A DNA stretch of 64,000 nucleotides from assembly GCA_009693505.1 (NCBI GenBank), contig SHXD01000005.1, positions 1 to 64,000 on the forward strand, in the 5' to 3' direction. Origin of the DNA: Limnohabitans sp. GTDB lineage: Bacteria > Pseudomonadota > Gammaproteobacteria > Burkholderiales > Burkholderiaceae_C. The notes beneath the pieces are model-generated. The model was not told where the DNA came from. It did no database searches and saw nothing but the letters and a program-made list of their open reading frames with translations. The position numbers and the translations under genes are program-made. Below are positions 1 through 10,678 of this stretch, one piece after another. Position 1 is the first letter of the stretch, and each line of letters starts with the position of its first letter.

Positions 1-75
1 ACTGGTCGTGTAGAAGTGACCAGTTCCAGCTGTTGATTCCAGCTTGATTTTTTCGCGTCCGCCTTTGCTTGCCAT
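1..75 (-). CDS. rpmG: 50S ribosomal protein L33, 3' part off the window
   Basis: Only the first 25 codons are present; the gene runs off the left edge. It starts at the ATG at 75-73 and begins [17 protein letters not shown], the characteristic N-terminus of bacterial L33. The protein is a small component of the large ribosomal subunit near the E site. It follows rpmB on the same strand after 21 bp, the usual rpmB-rpmG operon order, so it is probably transcribed from the promoter at 499-528. Identification is secure although the C-terminal half cannot be examined. Confidence 0.93.
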   Translation of the reverse strand, partial: MASKGGREKIKLESTAGTGHFYTTS

Positions 76-96
76 GATGGTGCTCCTGTAGGGGGT

Positions 97-330
97 TTAA
101 GCTTGACCGCGTTCGCGCAGGTCTGCGAGAACGGCATCAATGCCATTTTTGTCAATCAGGCGCAAAGCGGCGCTGGAAACACGCAGGCGCACCCAACGGT
201 TTTCGCTTTCCACCCAGAAACGGCGATATTGCAGGTTCGGCAGGAACCGGCGCTTGGTTTTGTTGTTGGCGTGGGAAACATTGTTTCCAACCATGGGGCC
301 TTTGCCCGTTACTTCGCAGACGCGTGCCAT
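97..330 (-). CDS. rpmB: 50S ribosomal protein L28
   Basis: The product is 77 residues, the normal length for L28, and begins [20 protein letters not shown], the family signature, followed by the conserved [13 protein letters not shown] segment. It is a structural protein of the large ribosomal subunit. The start codon is preceded by a purine-rich GGAG about 7 bases upstream. It heads an operon with rpmG immediately downstream. No zinc-binding CxxC pair is seen, so this is the zinc-independent form. Confidence 0.97.
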   Translation of the reverse strand: MARVCEVTGKGPMVGNNVSHANNKTKRRFLPNLQYRRFWVESENRWVRLRVSSAALRLIDKNGIDAVLADLRERGQA

Positions 331-498
331 GTGGACACTCCGATACTTTTATAAACAGCTGGTGCCAGATGAGCTTTGCGCGTACAGCTTTAAAAGCCTG
401 CTAGCAAAACTTAAGGCGGTCCAGCCTCACCTCGCCAGAAGGGTGGCGGTAACCCATTTTGAAGAGCATCCGATAGGGATTGTTCAGCAAAGCCTGAG

Positions 499-528
499 AT
501 TATAGCCAGCTTTTTGGGGCTGAGCCAA
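499..528 (-). promoter_or_regulatory. Predicted sigma-70 promoter of rpmB-rpmG
   Basis: On the minus strand TTGGCT (528-523) is followed after 18 bp by a perfect TATAAT (504-499) in the context GGCTATAATC. Transcription would start near 492 and give a leader of about 160 nt before rpmB. The same GGCTATAATC core occurs before rpmF at 43107-43116. It is the best -10 in the 277-bp gap between rpmB and trxB; nothing else with coding character was seen in that gap. Confidence 0.6.
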
Positions 529-607
529 GAGAGAGAAGCGAAAAAATAGCCTGCACGGAGCAGTCCAGCCCCAGGGGTGCTGCAAATCCACCCCAAGAAA
601 TGGGGCT

Positions 608-1651
<1,044 letters not shown>

Positions 1652-1678
1652 CTATCGGGTAAGCTTGAGGGTAAGACC

Positions 1679-4105
1679 ATGACCTATTCACTTCGCACCC
1701 TTACCAATCCAACCGCCAGCCCCGAAGCAGACTCACCCAGAGTGCTCAATGAGGGCGTTGGCTTGATGCGCTTCACTCAGGAAATCGTTCTTTTCCTAGG
1801 TGCCGCTGTCCTCATTTTATTCGCCTTGGCCATGTTCAGTTTCAGTTCCAAAGACCCATCTTGGTCGGGTTCAGGCTTGGGTGGCGGCGTGCTTAATTGG
1901 ATGGGTTTGGTCGGTGCTTGGTTGGCTGATGGCATGTATTTTTGCTTTGGCTATTCTGCGTGGTGGTTGGTTGCGATCATGGGGCGCTTGTGGCTGAATG
2001 CTTGGGCCGACTGGCTCAGAACGGACGAAACCTCGCCCAAAGCCTCCGACAAAGAAACGGAATCGAACTGGAAAACCCGTTTGATTTTTTGGATCGGCTT
2101 GTTTGTGCTCATGTCGTCCAGCAGCGCCCTCGAATGGGCGCGACTCACGCGTTGGGATGCCATCCTGCCTGGCACCAGCGGTGGCGCTTTAGGTTATGCC
2201 ATTGGACATTTTTCTTTGAAATGGTTGGGCTTCAATGGCTCTAGTTTGATTGAAATTGTTTGCCTCGCTTTAGGGATGGGATGGGTCTTTGGTTTTTCTT
2301 GGGGTCAAGTGTGTGAATCATTGGGCGGCAAAATTGACGGCTTGATGCAATCTCGTCAAGTCAAGCGTGAAATGAAAGAAGACTTTGCAATGGGCCAACA
2401 AGCTTTGCGCGAACGCGAACAGCTTCAGTCTAAGTTGCCTGCGGAACCTCAACTGCACCCCTTCGAAAACGAGTTTTCAGAGAAACCTTTGTTTGCAGCG
2501 GCAGGCGTGTCTGCGCCAGTCTTCGCTGAGCCGGTTGCGCCCATGGTCATTGAAGCTCCCGTAACAGCCGTGCCGCGCAGCGATCGTGTGGTCAAAGAGC
2601 GCCAGAAACCTTTGTTCAATGAATTGCCTGACAGCAAATTACCTCAAGTTGATTTGCTCGACAGTTTGACCATGCGCCAAGAAGGTGTAGCGCCAGAAAC
2701 GCTTGAGATGACCAGCCGCATGATTGAAAAACGCCTCAAAGATTTTGGCGTTGAAGTGCGTGTGGTGGCTGCAGCACCCGGCCCCGTCATCACGCGTTAT
2801 GAAATTGAACCTGCTACTGGCGTTAAAGGATCGCAAGTGGTCAACTTGGCCAAGGATTTGGCGCGTTCTCTCAGTCTCATTTCCATTCGTGTGGTGGAAA
2901 CCATTCCTGGGAAAAACTACATGGCCTTGGAATTGCCCAATGCCAAACGCCAGTCCATCAAGCTCAGCGAAATTTTAGGATCTCAGGTTTACAACGAAGC
3001 CAAGTCCATGCTCACCATGGGCTTGGGCAAAGACATTGTGGGCAATCCGGTGGTGGTAGATCTGGCCAAAATGCCTCACGTCTTGGTGGCGGGTACCACG
3101 GGCTCTGGTAAGTCGGTGGGCATCAACGCCATGATTTTGTCTTTGCTTTACAAAGCCGAAGCGCGTGATGTTCGCCTGCTCATGATCGACCCGAAAATGT
3201 TGGAGATGTCGGTGTACGAAGGCATTCCTCATTTGCTAGCCCCCGTGGTCACCGACATGCGGCAAGCCGCGCATGGCCTCAATTGGTGTGTGGGCGAAAT
3301 GGAGCGTCGCTACAAGCTGATGAGCAAAATGGGCGTTCGCAACTTGGCGGGCTACAACACCAAAATCGACGATGCAACTGAGCGCGAAGAATTTATTTTG
3401 AATCCCTTTAGCCTAACGCCTGATGATCCAGAACCACTCAAGCGCTTGCCGCACATCGTGGTGGTGATTGATGAGTTGGCCGACCTTATGATGGTGGTGG
3501 GTAAAAAAATTGAAGAGCTGATTGCACGTTTAGCGCAAAAGGCGCGTGCTGCTGGCATTCACTTGATCTTGGCCACACAGCGTCCCAGTGTCGATGTGAT
3601 CACAGGCTTGATCAAAGCCAATATTCCCACACGCATTGCCTTCCAAGTCTCTAGCAAAATTGACAGCCGAACCATCCTTGATCAAATGGGCGCTGAGGCT
3701 TTGCTGGGCATGGGTGACATGCTCTACATGCCTTCAGGCACCGGCTTCCCTATTCGAGTTCATGGGGCCTTTGTGAGTGACGAAGAGGTTCACCGCGTGG
3801 TGCGCTATTTGAAAACACAAGGCGAGCCCGATTACATTGAAGGCGTGCTGGAAGGTGGCACCACCGATGGTGAAGACACAGGCTACGGCGACAGTGGTGA
3901 TGTTGAAAAAGACCCTATGTACGACCAAGCCGTTGAAGTGGTTTTGAAAAATCGCAAGGCCAGTATTTCCTTGGTGCAGCGTCACTTGAAGATTGGCTAC
4001 AACCGCGCTGCGCGTTTGGTGGAAGAGATGGAAAAAGCGGGCTTGGTCAGTTCCATGAGCAGCAGTGGCCAGCGAGAAATTTTGGTGCCTGCGCGCGCTG
4101 AATAA
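1679..4105 (+). CDS. ftsK: DNA translocase FtsK
   Basis: FtsK is a septal ATP-driven DNA pump that clears the terminus region and activates XerCD recombination during division. The 808-residue protein has about four hydrophobic membrane segments within residues 30-210, a fairly short linker (about 215-330), and a RecA-like motor with Walker A GTTGSGKS (472-479) and Walker B VVIDEL (595-600). The C-terminal winged-helix gamma domain (about 746-806), which reads KOPS sites, begins [11 protein letters not shown]. The linker is much shorter than in E. coli FtsK, as is usual in betaproteobacteria. The start ATG has GAGGGTAAG just upstream; an alternative ATG lies 29 codons in. lolA follows after 28 bp. 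Confidence 0.97.
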   Translation: MTYSLRTLTNPTASPEADSPRVLNEGVGLMRFTQEIVLFLGAAVLILFALAMFSFSSKDPSWSGSGLGGGVLNWMGLVGAWLADGMYFCFGYSAWWLVAIMGRLWLNAWADWLRTDETSPKASDKETESNWKTRLIFWIGLFVLMSSSSALEWARLTRWDAILPGTSGGALGYAIGHFSLKWLGFNGSSLIEIVCLALGMGWVFGFSWGQVCESLGGKIDGLMQSRQVKREMKEDFAMGQQALREREQLQSKLPAEPQLHPFENEFSEKPLFAAAGVSAPVFAEPVAPMVIEAPVTAVPRSDRVVKERQKPLFNELPDSKLPQVDLLDSLTMRQEGVAPETLEMTSRMIEKRLKDFGVEVRVVAAAPGPVITRYEIEPATGVKGSQVVNLAKDLARSLSLISIRVVETIPGKNYMALELPNAKRQSIKLSEILGSQVYNEAKSMLTMGLGKDIVGNPVVVDLAKMPHVLVAGTTGSGKSVGINAMILSLLYKAEARDVRLLMIDPKMLEMSVYEGIPHLLAPVVTDMRQAAHGLNWCVGEMERRYKLMSKMGVRNLAGYNTKIDDATEREEFILNPFSLTPDDPEPLKRLPHIVVVIDELADLMMVVGKKIEELIARLAQKARAAGIHLILATQRPSVDVITGLIKANIPTRIAFQVSSKIDSRTILDQMGAEALLGMGDMLYMPSGTGFPIRVHGAFVSDEEVHRVVRYLKTQGEPDYIEGVLEGGTTDGEDTGYGDSGDVEKDPMYDQAVEVVLKNRKASISLVQRHLKIGYNRAARLVEEMEKAGLVSSMSSSGQREILVPARAE

Positions 4106-4133
4106 GCACCCTATTTCAAACTGCCTTCTCACG

Positions 4134-4823
4134 ATGAAAGCCAAACTCCATCCGCTCTGGCTGTTCATGGCTTGGCTTTGTGTTGTGCCAAGTTCTTGGG
4201 CCCAAAGTTCGCCCGATGCCATCGAGTCTTTGAGTCAATTTTTGAAATTTACCAACAGCGGACGTGCTCAGTTCTCGCAGGTGGTTGTGGGGCCATCTAA
4301 AGCCGAACAAGCACCTCGCAGAAAAACGTCCTTTGGCACTTTTGAATTTCAAAGGCCTCAGCAATTTCGATTCACCTATCAAAAACCATTTGTACAAGCC
4401 ATGGTGTCCGATGGTCAGTGGTTGTGGCTTTTTGACGCCGACTTAAACCAAGTCACCATGCGCAAACAAAACCAATTGCTAGGCCAAACGCCTGCAGCTT
4501 TTATTGCCTCGTCTGGCGATTTGAAAGCGCTGCAAGCTGAATTCAATTTGAAAGCAGAGCCAGATTCAGAAGGTTTGCAGTGGGTTAGAGCTACGCCTAA
4601 ACAGTCGGATGGCGCAGTCCAAGTCATTCGAGTGGGCTTGAAGCTTGGTGTGGCCGCAGCCAGCACAGCCTCCAATGTGCCTTTGTTGACGGTCTTGGAA
4701 ATTGTCGATGGCTTAGGTCAAACATCGCGTTTGAATTTTCAGAATTTTGAAGCCAATGTGAAGTTCTTGCCAGAGACTTTTCAGTTCAAAGCACCTGCGG
4801 GCGTGCAGGTCATTCGGCCATGA
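4134..4823 (+). CDS. lolA: Outer-membrane lipoprotein carrier protein LolA
   Basis: LolA is a periplasmic chaperone that carries lipoproteins from the LolCDE exporter to LolB. The product is 229 residues with a signal peptide ending near PSSWA-Q (about residue 23). The mature part has features typical of LolA, including the FEFQRPQQFRF strand motif near the N-terminus and GQTSRLNFQN near the C-terminus. The ATG at 4134 is chosen because it begins the signal peptide; upstream in-frame codons lie inside ftsK. It sits between ftsK and rarA, the common gene order in proteobacteria, and its last 4 bases overlap the rarA start. Confidence 0.93.
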   Translation: MKAKLHPLWLFMAWLCVVPSSWAQSSPDAIESLSQFLKFTNSGRAQFSQVVVGPSKAEQAPRRKTSFGTFEFQRPQQFRFTYQKPFVQAMVSDGQWLWLFDADLNQVTMRKQNQLLGQTPAAFIASSGDLKALQAEFNLKAEPDSEGLQWVRATPKQSDGAVQVIRVGLKLGVAAASTASNVPLLTVLEIVDGLGQTSRLNFQNFEANVKFLPETFQFKAPAGVQVIRP

Positions 4824-6124
4824 ACGCCAGCGTTCATTTACAACAGCCTTTAGCAGAGCGCATGCGTCCCCGGCATTTGGGGGAGGTCATTGGGCAGCAA
4901 CATCTGATTGGTGAGGGCTTGGCCCTTCGCTTGGCATTTGAATCCGGCCAACCACACAGTTGCATTTTATGGGGCCCGCCCGGCGTCGGCAAAACCACCA
5001 TTGCTCGCCTCATGGCAGATGCTTTTGATGCCCAATTTATCAGCATCAGTGCGGTGCTTGGTGGCGTCAAAGACATTCGTGAAGCGGTCGAAAAAGCAGA
5101 GACCGCATTGAATGGGCTGCAACCGCAGAGAACCATTGTGTTTGTAGACGAAGTTCATCGTTTCAATAAAAGCCAGCAAGACGCGTTCTTGCCGCATGTT
5201 GAAAGTGGCTTGTTCACTTTCATTGGCGCAACCACCGAGAATCCCTCCTTTGAGGTCAACTCTGCCTTGCTTTCTAGGGCGGCTGTCTATGTTCTGCAGT
5301 CCCTGAACGAAGAAGATTTGAAACACATTGTGCAGCGCGCACACGCCATAGGCGCTGTGCCTCCATTGGCAGCAGATGCAGAGCAGCGACTCATTGCTTA
5401 CGCCGATGGTGATGCACGTCGTTTGCTCAACACCCTCGAAACGTTGGCTGTCGCAGCACACACAGAAAAGCTTGAACTCATTTCAGATGCATGGCTGATG
5501 AAAGTTTTGGGCGAACGCATGCGCCGATACGACAAAGGCGGTGAGCAGTTTTACGACACCATCAGTGCGCTGCACAAATCTGTCAGGGGCTCAGACCCAG
5601 ACGCTGCGCTGTACTGGTTCACGCGCATGTTGGATGGCGGTGCAGACCCGAGCTACATGGCCAGACGCCTCATTCGCATGGCCGCAGAGGACATTGGCTT
5701 GGCCGATCCGCGCGCCCTTCGCTTGGCGCTTGACGCGGCAGAAGTTTACGAGCGTTTGGGTAGTCCTGAAGGTGAGCTGGCCTTGGCAGAATGCGTGATT
5801 TATTTGGCAGTAGCAGCCAAATCGAATGCCGTTTACAAAGCCTTCAAGGAGGCCAAGGCATGGGTCAAAAAAGACGGTACACGCCCTGTTCCCATGCACC
5901 TGCGCAATGCACCGACTCAACTCATGAAGAGCTTGGACTATGGCCAGGGCTATCGCTATGCCCATGACGAAGAGGGCGGCTTTGCGGCTGGAGAAAATTA
6001 CTTGCCAGTGGGTATGCCAGCGCCAGGGTTTTATCGACCCGTGAATCGTGGGTTAGAGTTAAAGATTGCAGAAAAAATGGCAAGCTTGAATCAACTGAAT
6101 CAAGCAAAAGCAACAAAAAAATAG
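4820..6124 (+). CDS. rarA: Replication-associated recombination ATPase RarA (MgsA)
   Basis: RarA is an AAA+ ATPase related to clamp-loader subunits that acts at stalled replication forks. The 434-residue protein has Walker A GPPGVGKT (52-59), Walker B with DEVH (110-113), the sensor-1 region [18 protein letters not shown], and the MgsA C-terminal domain including the [16 protein letters not shown] region. The start overlaps the lolA stop as ATGA, indicating translational coupling in an ftsK-lolA-rarA unit. livH begins 9 bp after its stop, so read-through into the transporter genes is possible. Confidence 0.96.
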   Translation: MNASVHLQQPLAERMRPRHLGEVIGQQHLIGEGLALRLAFESGQPHSCILWGPPGVGKTTIARLMADAFDAQFISISAVLGGVKDIREAVEKAETALNGLQPQRTIVFVDEVHRFNKSQQDAFLPHVESGLFTFIGATTENPSFEVNSALLSRAAVYVLQSLNEEDLKHIVQRAHAIGAVPPLAADAEQRLIAYADGDARRLLNTLETLAVAAHTEKLELISDAWLMKVLGERMRRYDKGGEQFYDTISALHKSVRGSDPDAALYWFTRMLDGGADPSYMARRLIRMAAEDIGLADPRALRLALDAAEVYERLGSPEGELALAECVIYLAVAAKSNAVYKAFKEAKAWVKKDGTRPVPMHLRNAPTQLMKSLDYGQGYRYAHDEEGGFAAGENYLPVGMPAPGFYRPVNRGLELKIAEKMASLNQLNQAKATKK

Positions 6125-6133
6125 GAGTTTGGT

Positions 6134-7063
6134 ATGGATGTCTTTCTTCAGCAGGTGATCAATGGCTTGGTCCAAGGCAGCATGTATGCCCTGATTGCCT
6201 TGGGCTACACCATGGTTTACGGCATCATCAATTTGATCAACTTTGCCCACGGCGAGGTGCTGATGGTGGCTGCCCTGACCAGCTGGTCTGTGATTGCGCT
6301 CATGCAAGATGCCACGCCTGGCATGCCAGGTTGGTTGATGCTCATCATCTCTTTGGTCATTGCCAGTGTGGTGTCTGCTTCACTCAATTTTGCAATTGAA
6401 AAAATTGCTTATCGTCCATTGCGCAACAGTCCCAAATTGGCGCCACTGATTACCGCCATTGGCGTGAGCATCTTGCTGCAAACCTTGGCCATGATCATTT
6501 GGAAGCCCAACTACAAACCATTTCCCACCTTGTTATCGACTACCCCCATCAACGTGGGTGGTGCTGTGATTTCTACGACTCAAATTATGATTTTAGGTGT
6601 CACCGCCATTTCCTTGGCTGTGCTTATGTGGTTAGTCAATGCCACCAAATTGGGCAGGGCCATGCGCGCAACTTCTGAGAACCCACGTGTCGCAGCCTTG
6701 ATGGGTGTGAAACCCGACATGGTCATTTCTGCCACCTTCATCATTGGTGCCGTGTTGGCGGCCATTGCGGGGGTCATGTTTGCATCCAACTATGGCACGG
6801 TGCACCACAGCATGGGCTTCTTGCCGGGCTTGAAAGCGTTTACGGCTGCAGTGTTTGGTGGCATTGGCAACTTAGGAGGTGCGGTGGTGGGGGGTATTTT
6901 GCTGGGTCTCATTGAATCCATCGGTTCGGGCTATATCGGCATCCTCACCGGGGGTGTTCTGGGTAGCCATTACGCCGATATTTTTGCCTTCATCGTGCTC
7001 ATCATCGTGCTCACATTGCGGCCCTCTGGCCTGATGGGTGAACGTGTGGCCGATCGTGCGTGA
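6134..7063 (+). CDS. livH: Branched-chain amino-acid ABC transporter permease LivH-type
   Basis: This is one of two inner-membrane permeases of a HAAT-family importer. The 309-residue protein is almost wholly hydrophobic (about eight membrane segments) and carries the family motif near the N-terminus (GSMYALIALGYTMVYGIINL) and the C-terminal PSGLMGE ending. It starts a four-gene operon, livH-livM-livG-livF. A purine-rich AGGAG lies 6 bases before the ATG. No periplasmic binding-protein gene is adjacent, so the substrate cannot be assigned from context; branched-chain amino acids are the family default. Confidence 0.92.
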   Translation: MDVFLQQVINGLVQGSMYALIALGYTMVYGIINLINFAHGEVLMVAALTSWSVIALMQDATPGMPGWLMLIISLVIASVVSASLNFAIEKIAYRPLRNSPKLAPLITAIGVSILLQTLAMIIWKPNYKPFPTLLSTTPINVGGAVISTTQIMILGVTAISLAVLMWLVNATKLGRAMRATSENPRVAALMGVKPDMVISATFIIGAVLAAIAGVMFASNYGTVHHSMGFLPGLKAFTAAVFGGIGNLGGAVVGGILLGLIESIGSGYIGILTGGVLGSHYADIFAFIVLIIVLTLRPSGLMGERVADRA

Positions 7064-7082
7064 TAGGAAGGGTGAGCCCACA

Positions 7083-8168
7083 ATGAACAATTCAAAGAAT
7101 CTCAAAACCTTGGCCATCGGTGTGCTGCTTCTGATTTTGCCGCTGGTCCTTCAGCAATTTGGCAATGCCTGGGTGCGCATTGCTGACATGGCCTTGCTCT
7201 ACGTGTTGTTGGCGGTTGGCCTGAACATCGTGGTGGGCTATGCGGGCTTGCTTGATTTGGGCTATGTGGCTTTTTTTGCTGTTGGCGCTTACATGTATGG
7301 CCTCCTGGCTTCACCCCATTTGTTTGAAACATTTCCAGCCGTTGCGGCCCTGTTTCCTGGCGGCTTGCACATGCCTTTGTGGGTCATTGTGCCTGTGGCG
7401 GCTGCATTGGCCGGTCTGTTTGGCATGTTGCTGGGTGCTCCCACTTTGAAGCTGCGCGGCGATTATTTGGCCATTGTCACATTGGGCTTTGGTGAAATCA
7501 TTCGGGTCTTCTTGAACAACTTGGATCAGCCGGTGAATATCACCAATGGCCCCAAGGGTTTGAACCAAATTGATCCGATTCATTTTTTCGGCATCAATTT
7601 GGGCAAACCATTTGACCTGTTTGGGATTGAATTGGCCTCAGTGAGTTTGTACTACTACCTGTTCCTGACTTTGGTGCTGGTGAGCATTTTGATTTCTTAT
7701 CGCTTGCAAGTCTCACGCATTGGCCGTGCTTGGATGGCCATTCGCGAAGATGAAATTGCGGCCAAAGCCATGGGCTTGAACACGCGCAATTTAAAGCTCA
7801 TGGCATTCGGCATGGGTGCAACGTTTGGGGGCATTGCCGGCGCCATGTTTGCTGGTTTCCAGGGTTTTATCTCGCCCGAGTCCTTCAGCCTGATGGAGTC
7901 CGTCATGATTGTGGCCATGGTCGTATTGGGCGGCTTAGGACATTTGCCAGGGGTTGTCTTAGGAGCTGTGTTGTTGTCTGCCTTGCCAGAAATTTTGCGT
8001 TATGTAGCGGGCCCATTGCAATCCATGACAGATGGTCGCATTGATGCCGCCATTCTGCGTCAATTGCTTATCGCGCTTGCCATGATCGTCATCATGTTGA
8101 TGCGCCCAAGAGGCTTGTGGCCTTCGCGAGAGCACGGCAAAGCACTGCCAGTGAAAGAGGGCTCTTAA
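7083..8168 (+). CDS. livM: Branched-chain amino-acid ABC transporter permease LivM-type
   Basis: This is the second permease of the importer. The 361-residue hydrophobic protein has the LivM hallmark NIVVGYAGLLDLGYVAFFA and the cytoplasmic loop motif SRIGRAWMAIREDEIAAKAMG that contacts the ATPases. The ATG at 7083 has an upstream AGGAAGGG; a longer in-frame reading from 7038 would overlap livH and lacks support. livG begins one base after its TAA. Confidence 0.92.
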   Translation: MNNSKNLKTLAIGVLLLILPLVLQQFGNAWVRIADMALLYVLLAVGLNIVVGYAGLLDLGYVAFFAVGAYMYGLLASPHLFETFPAVAALFPGGLHMPLWVIVPVAAALAGLFGMLLGAPTLKLRGDYLAIVTLGFGEIIRVFLNNLDQPVNITNGPKGLNQIDPIHFFGINLGKPFDLFGIELASVSLYYYLFLTLVLVSILISYRLQVSRIGRAWMAIREDEIAAKAMGLNTRNLKLMAFGMGATFGGIAGAMFAGFQGFISPESFSLMESVMIVAMVVLGGLGHLPGVVLGAVLLSALPEILRYVAGPLQSMTDGRIDAAILRQLLIALAMIVIMLMRPRGLWPSREHGKALPVKEGS

Positions 8169-8169
8169 G

Positions 8170-8958
8170 ATGACAACAAGCCATTCTGAAAGTCATGCCG
8201 TTTTAAAAGTGGCCGGCATTTCCAAACGCTTTGGTGGATTGCAGGCTTTGTCCGATGTTGGCATGACCATTGAGCGAGGTCAAGTCTACGGCCTCATTGG
8301 GCCGAATGGCGCAGGCAAGACCACCTTCTTCAATGTGATCACGGGCCTCTACACGCCCGACAGTGGCAACTTTGAATTGGCTGGCAAGCCTTATCAGCCC
8401 ACAGCGGTCCATGAAGTGGCGCAGGCAGGCATTGCTCGGACCTTCCAAAATATTCGTTTGTTTGCAGAAATGACGGCCTTAGAAAACGTCATGGTGGGCC
8501 GGCATGTTCGCACCTCATCTGGTTTGTTGGGGGCTATTTTTAGAACACCCAAATTTAAGCAAGAAGAAGCCGAAATTGCGCAACGTGCGCAAGAATTGTT
8601 GGACTATGTGGGCATTGGTCAATATGCCGATTACCGTGCACGCACTTTGTCTTATGGCGATCAGCGCCGTTTAGAAATTGCCCGTGCTCTTGCCACCGAT
8701 CCACAACTCATTGCACTAGATGAACCCGCAGCGGGTATGAACGCCACAGAAAAAATTCAGTTGCGTGCCTTGATCGACCAGATCCGCAAAGACAACCGCA
8801 CCATTTTGCTGATTGAGCACGATGTGAAGCTGGTAATGGGCTTGTGCGATCGCGTCACAGTGCTCGACTATGGCAAACAAATTGCCGAGGGCACACCGGC
8901 AGAGGTTCAGAAAAATGAAAAAGTGATTGAAGCCTATTTAGGCACCGGAGGACATTGA
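8170..8958 (+). CDS. livG: Branched-chain amino-acid ABC transporter ATPase LivG-type
   Basis: This is one of the two ATP-binding subunits of the importer. The 262-residue protein has Walker A GPNGAGKTTFFN, the Q-loop region IARTFQNIRLF, a signature motif written LSYGDQRRLEIARAL (LSYGDQ in place of LSGGQ, usual in LivG), Walker B LIALDEPAAGMN and the switch His in LLIEHD. The LivG-type insert between the Q-loop and signature is present. It is tightly spaced between livM and livF. Confidence 0.94.
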   Translation: MTTSHSESHAVLKVAGISKRFGGLQALSDVGMTIERGQVYGLIGPNGAGKTTFFNVITGLYTPDSGNFELAGKPYQPTAVHEVAQAGIARTFQNIRLFAEMTALENVMVGRHVRTSSGLLGAIFRTPKFKQEEAEIAQRAQELLDYVGIGQYADYRARTLSYGDQRRLEIARALATDPQLIALDEPAAGMNATEKIQLRALIDQIRKDNRTILLIEHDVKLVMGLCDRVTVLDYGKQIAEGTPAEVQKNEKVIEAYLGTGGH

Positions 8959-8959
8959 A

Positions 8960-9676
8960 ATGACAGCCACTTTTTTGAAAGTTAAAGGTTTGCAAGTGGC
9001 CTACGGCGGCATTCAGGCTGTCAAGGGAATTGATTTTGAAGTGAACGAAGGTGAATTGGTGTCGCTCATTGGCTCCAATGGCGCGGGCAAAACCACCACC
9101 ATGAAAGCCATTACCGGCACCTTGCCCCTGCACGCGGGAGACATTGAGTATTTGGGCAAAAGCATCGTGGGCCAAGGCCCCTGGGATTTGGTCAAGCAGG
9201 GCTTGGCCATGGTGCCAGAAGGTCGCGGTGTGTTCACCCGCATGACCATCATTGAGAACTTGCTCATGGGTGCCTACATTCGCAGCGACACTGCCGCCAT
9301 TCAAGACGATATGGAAAAAGTGTTTCACACCTTTCCAAGATTGCGTGAACGCAAAGACCAACTGGCCGGCACCATGTCCGGTGGCGAGCAGCAAATGTTG
9401 GCCATGGGCCGCGCTCTCATGAGCCGCCCTAAAGTGTTGCTGCTTGATGAGCCCTCAATGGGTCTGTCGCCCATCATGGTGGACAAAGTTTTCGAAGTGG
9501 TGCGCGATGTATTTGCCCAAGGCGTGACAGTCTTGTTGGTCGAACAAAACGCCAGTCGTGCGTTGGCCATTGCCAATCGGGGCTATGTCATGGAGTCGGG
9601 CTTGATTTCCATGACAGGCCCTGGCCTAGACTTGTTGAACGACCCCAAAGTGCGCGCTGCCTATTTGGGTGAATAA
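8960..9676 (+). CDS. livF: Branched-chain amino-acid ABC transporter ATPase LivF-type
   Basis: This is the second ATP-binding subunit. The 238-residue protein has Walker A GSNGAGKTTTMKAI, the LivF-specific MVPEGRGVFTRMTI segment, signature MSGGEQQMLAMGRAL, Walker B VLLLDEPSMGLSP and switch region LVEQNAS. It ends the liv operon and converges on the Bug-family gene, with only 6 bp between their stop codons. No hairpin terminator is evident there. Confidence 0.94.
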   Translation: MTATFLKVKGLQVAYGGIQAVKGIDFEVNEGELVSLIGSNGAGKTTTMKAITGTLPLHAGDIEYLGKSIVGQGPWDLVKQGLAMVPEGRGVFTRMTIIENLLMGAYIRSDTAAIQDDMEKVFHTFPRLRERKDQLAGTMSGGEQQMLAMGRALMSRPKVLLLDEPSMGLSPIMVDKVFEVVRDVFAQGVTVLLVEQNASRALAIANRGYVMESGLISMTGPGLDLLNDPKVRAAYLGE

Positions 9677-9682
9677 AGAGGG

Positions 9683-10678
9683 TCAGTCGACTTTTGCGCC
9701 GCTGGCTTTGACAACCGGCTCGTATTTGGTCAATTCACGCTTCATGAAGGCGGCAAATTGATCGGGTGTGCTGCTCACGGGCTCGATCATCATCATGCTA
9801 AAACGAGATTTGGTCTCGGGCGCTGCAAGGGCTGCTGAAAAAGCCTGGTGCAAACGCGCCACCATGGCGGGCGGCGTGTTGGCTGGCGCTACCAGACCCC
9901 ACCACGTGTCTACTTCAAATCCTTTGAGGGTTTCAGACATGGCTGGAATATCTGGCAATGCACTGGTGCGTTGTGCCGTGGTGACGGCCAATGCCTTGAG
10001 CTTGCCAGCCTTGATGTTGGGTGCGGCGGTCGCCAAGTTGTCGAAGTTGAAATCGACTTGGCCAGAAAGCAAGGCCAATTGTGCTGGATTGCCGCCGTTG
10101 TAGGGAATGTGAACGGCATAAATGCCCGCATCGCGCTTGAACATTTCTGCCGCCAAATGGCCTGCGCTGCCGTTGCCACCAGAGCCGATGTTGAGCTTGC
10201 CAGGGTTGGCTTTGCCGTAGGCGATCAAGTCGGCTACTGTGTTAATTTTCAAACGCTGCGCGGTGTCTGCATTCATGACCAACACATTGGGCACGCGAAC
10301 CATTTGGGTGATGGCGGCAAAGTCTGTGGCTGCATTAAATGGCATCTTGGTGAAAAGCCAAGGGTTGATGGCATGCGTTGCTACAGCAGAAATGCCAATG
10401 GTGTAGCCATCGGCAGGCGCCTTGGCCACGATGTCAACGCCCAAGTTGCCACCCGCGCCGGGCTTGTTGTCAATGATGACAACGCCCAGTGAATCTTTCA
10501 CGCGTTCTGCCAATGCACGTGCGGTGACATCAATGGGGCCACCAGGCGCATAGGGCACCACCAAGCGAATGGGTTTTTCCAAGACTTGCGCGTTGGCGGT
10601 AGGAATGCCGGTGAGGGCTAGCAATGCCATGGCTAATTGGAGCCATTGACTTTTTGCCATTGAATGAATGTTTTGCAT
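9683..10678 (-). CDS. Bug-family (TctC-like) periplasmic substrate-binding protein
   Basis: The 331-residue protein belongs to the Bug/TctC family of tripartite tricarboxylate transporter receptors. It has a signal peptide ending near TANA-Q, then the family motif KPIRLVVPYAPGGPIDVTAR and IDNKPGAGGNLGVDIVAKAP. Bug proteins bind carboxylates, amino acids or aromatic acids and are often orphans; no TctA or TctB membrane gene is nearby. Its ATG overlaps the stop of the upstream ferredoxin-reductase gene (ATGA), so the two are co-expressed. A second ATG at codon 7 would give a tidier signal peptide. The ligand is unknown. Confidence 0.9.
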   Translation of the reverse strand: MQNIHSMAKSQWLQLAMALLALTGIPTANAQVLEKPIRLVVPYAPGGPIDVTARALAERVKDSLGVVIIDNKPGAGGNLGVDIVAKAPADGYTIGISAVATHAINPWLFTKMPFNAATDFAAITQMVRVPNVLVMNADTAQRLKINTVADLIAYGKANPGKLNIGSGGNGSAGHLAAEMFKRDAGIYAVHIPYNGGNPAQLALLSGQVDFNFDNLATAAPNIKAGKLKALAVTTAQRTSALPDIPAMSETLKGFEVDTWWGLVAPANTPPAMVARLHQAFSAALAAPETKSRFSMMMIEPVSSTPDQFAAFMKRELTKYEPVVKASGAKVD

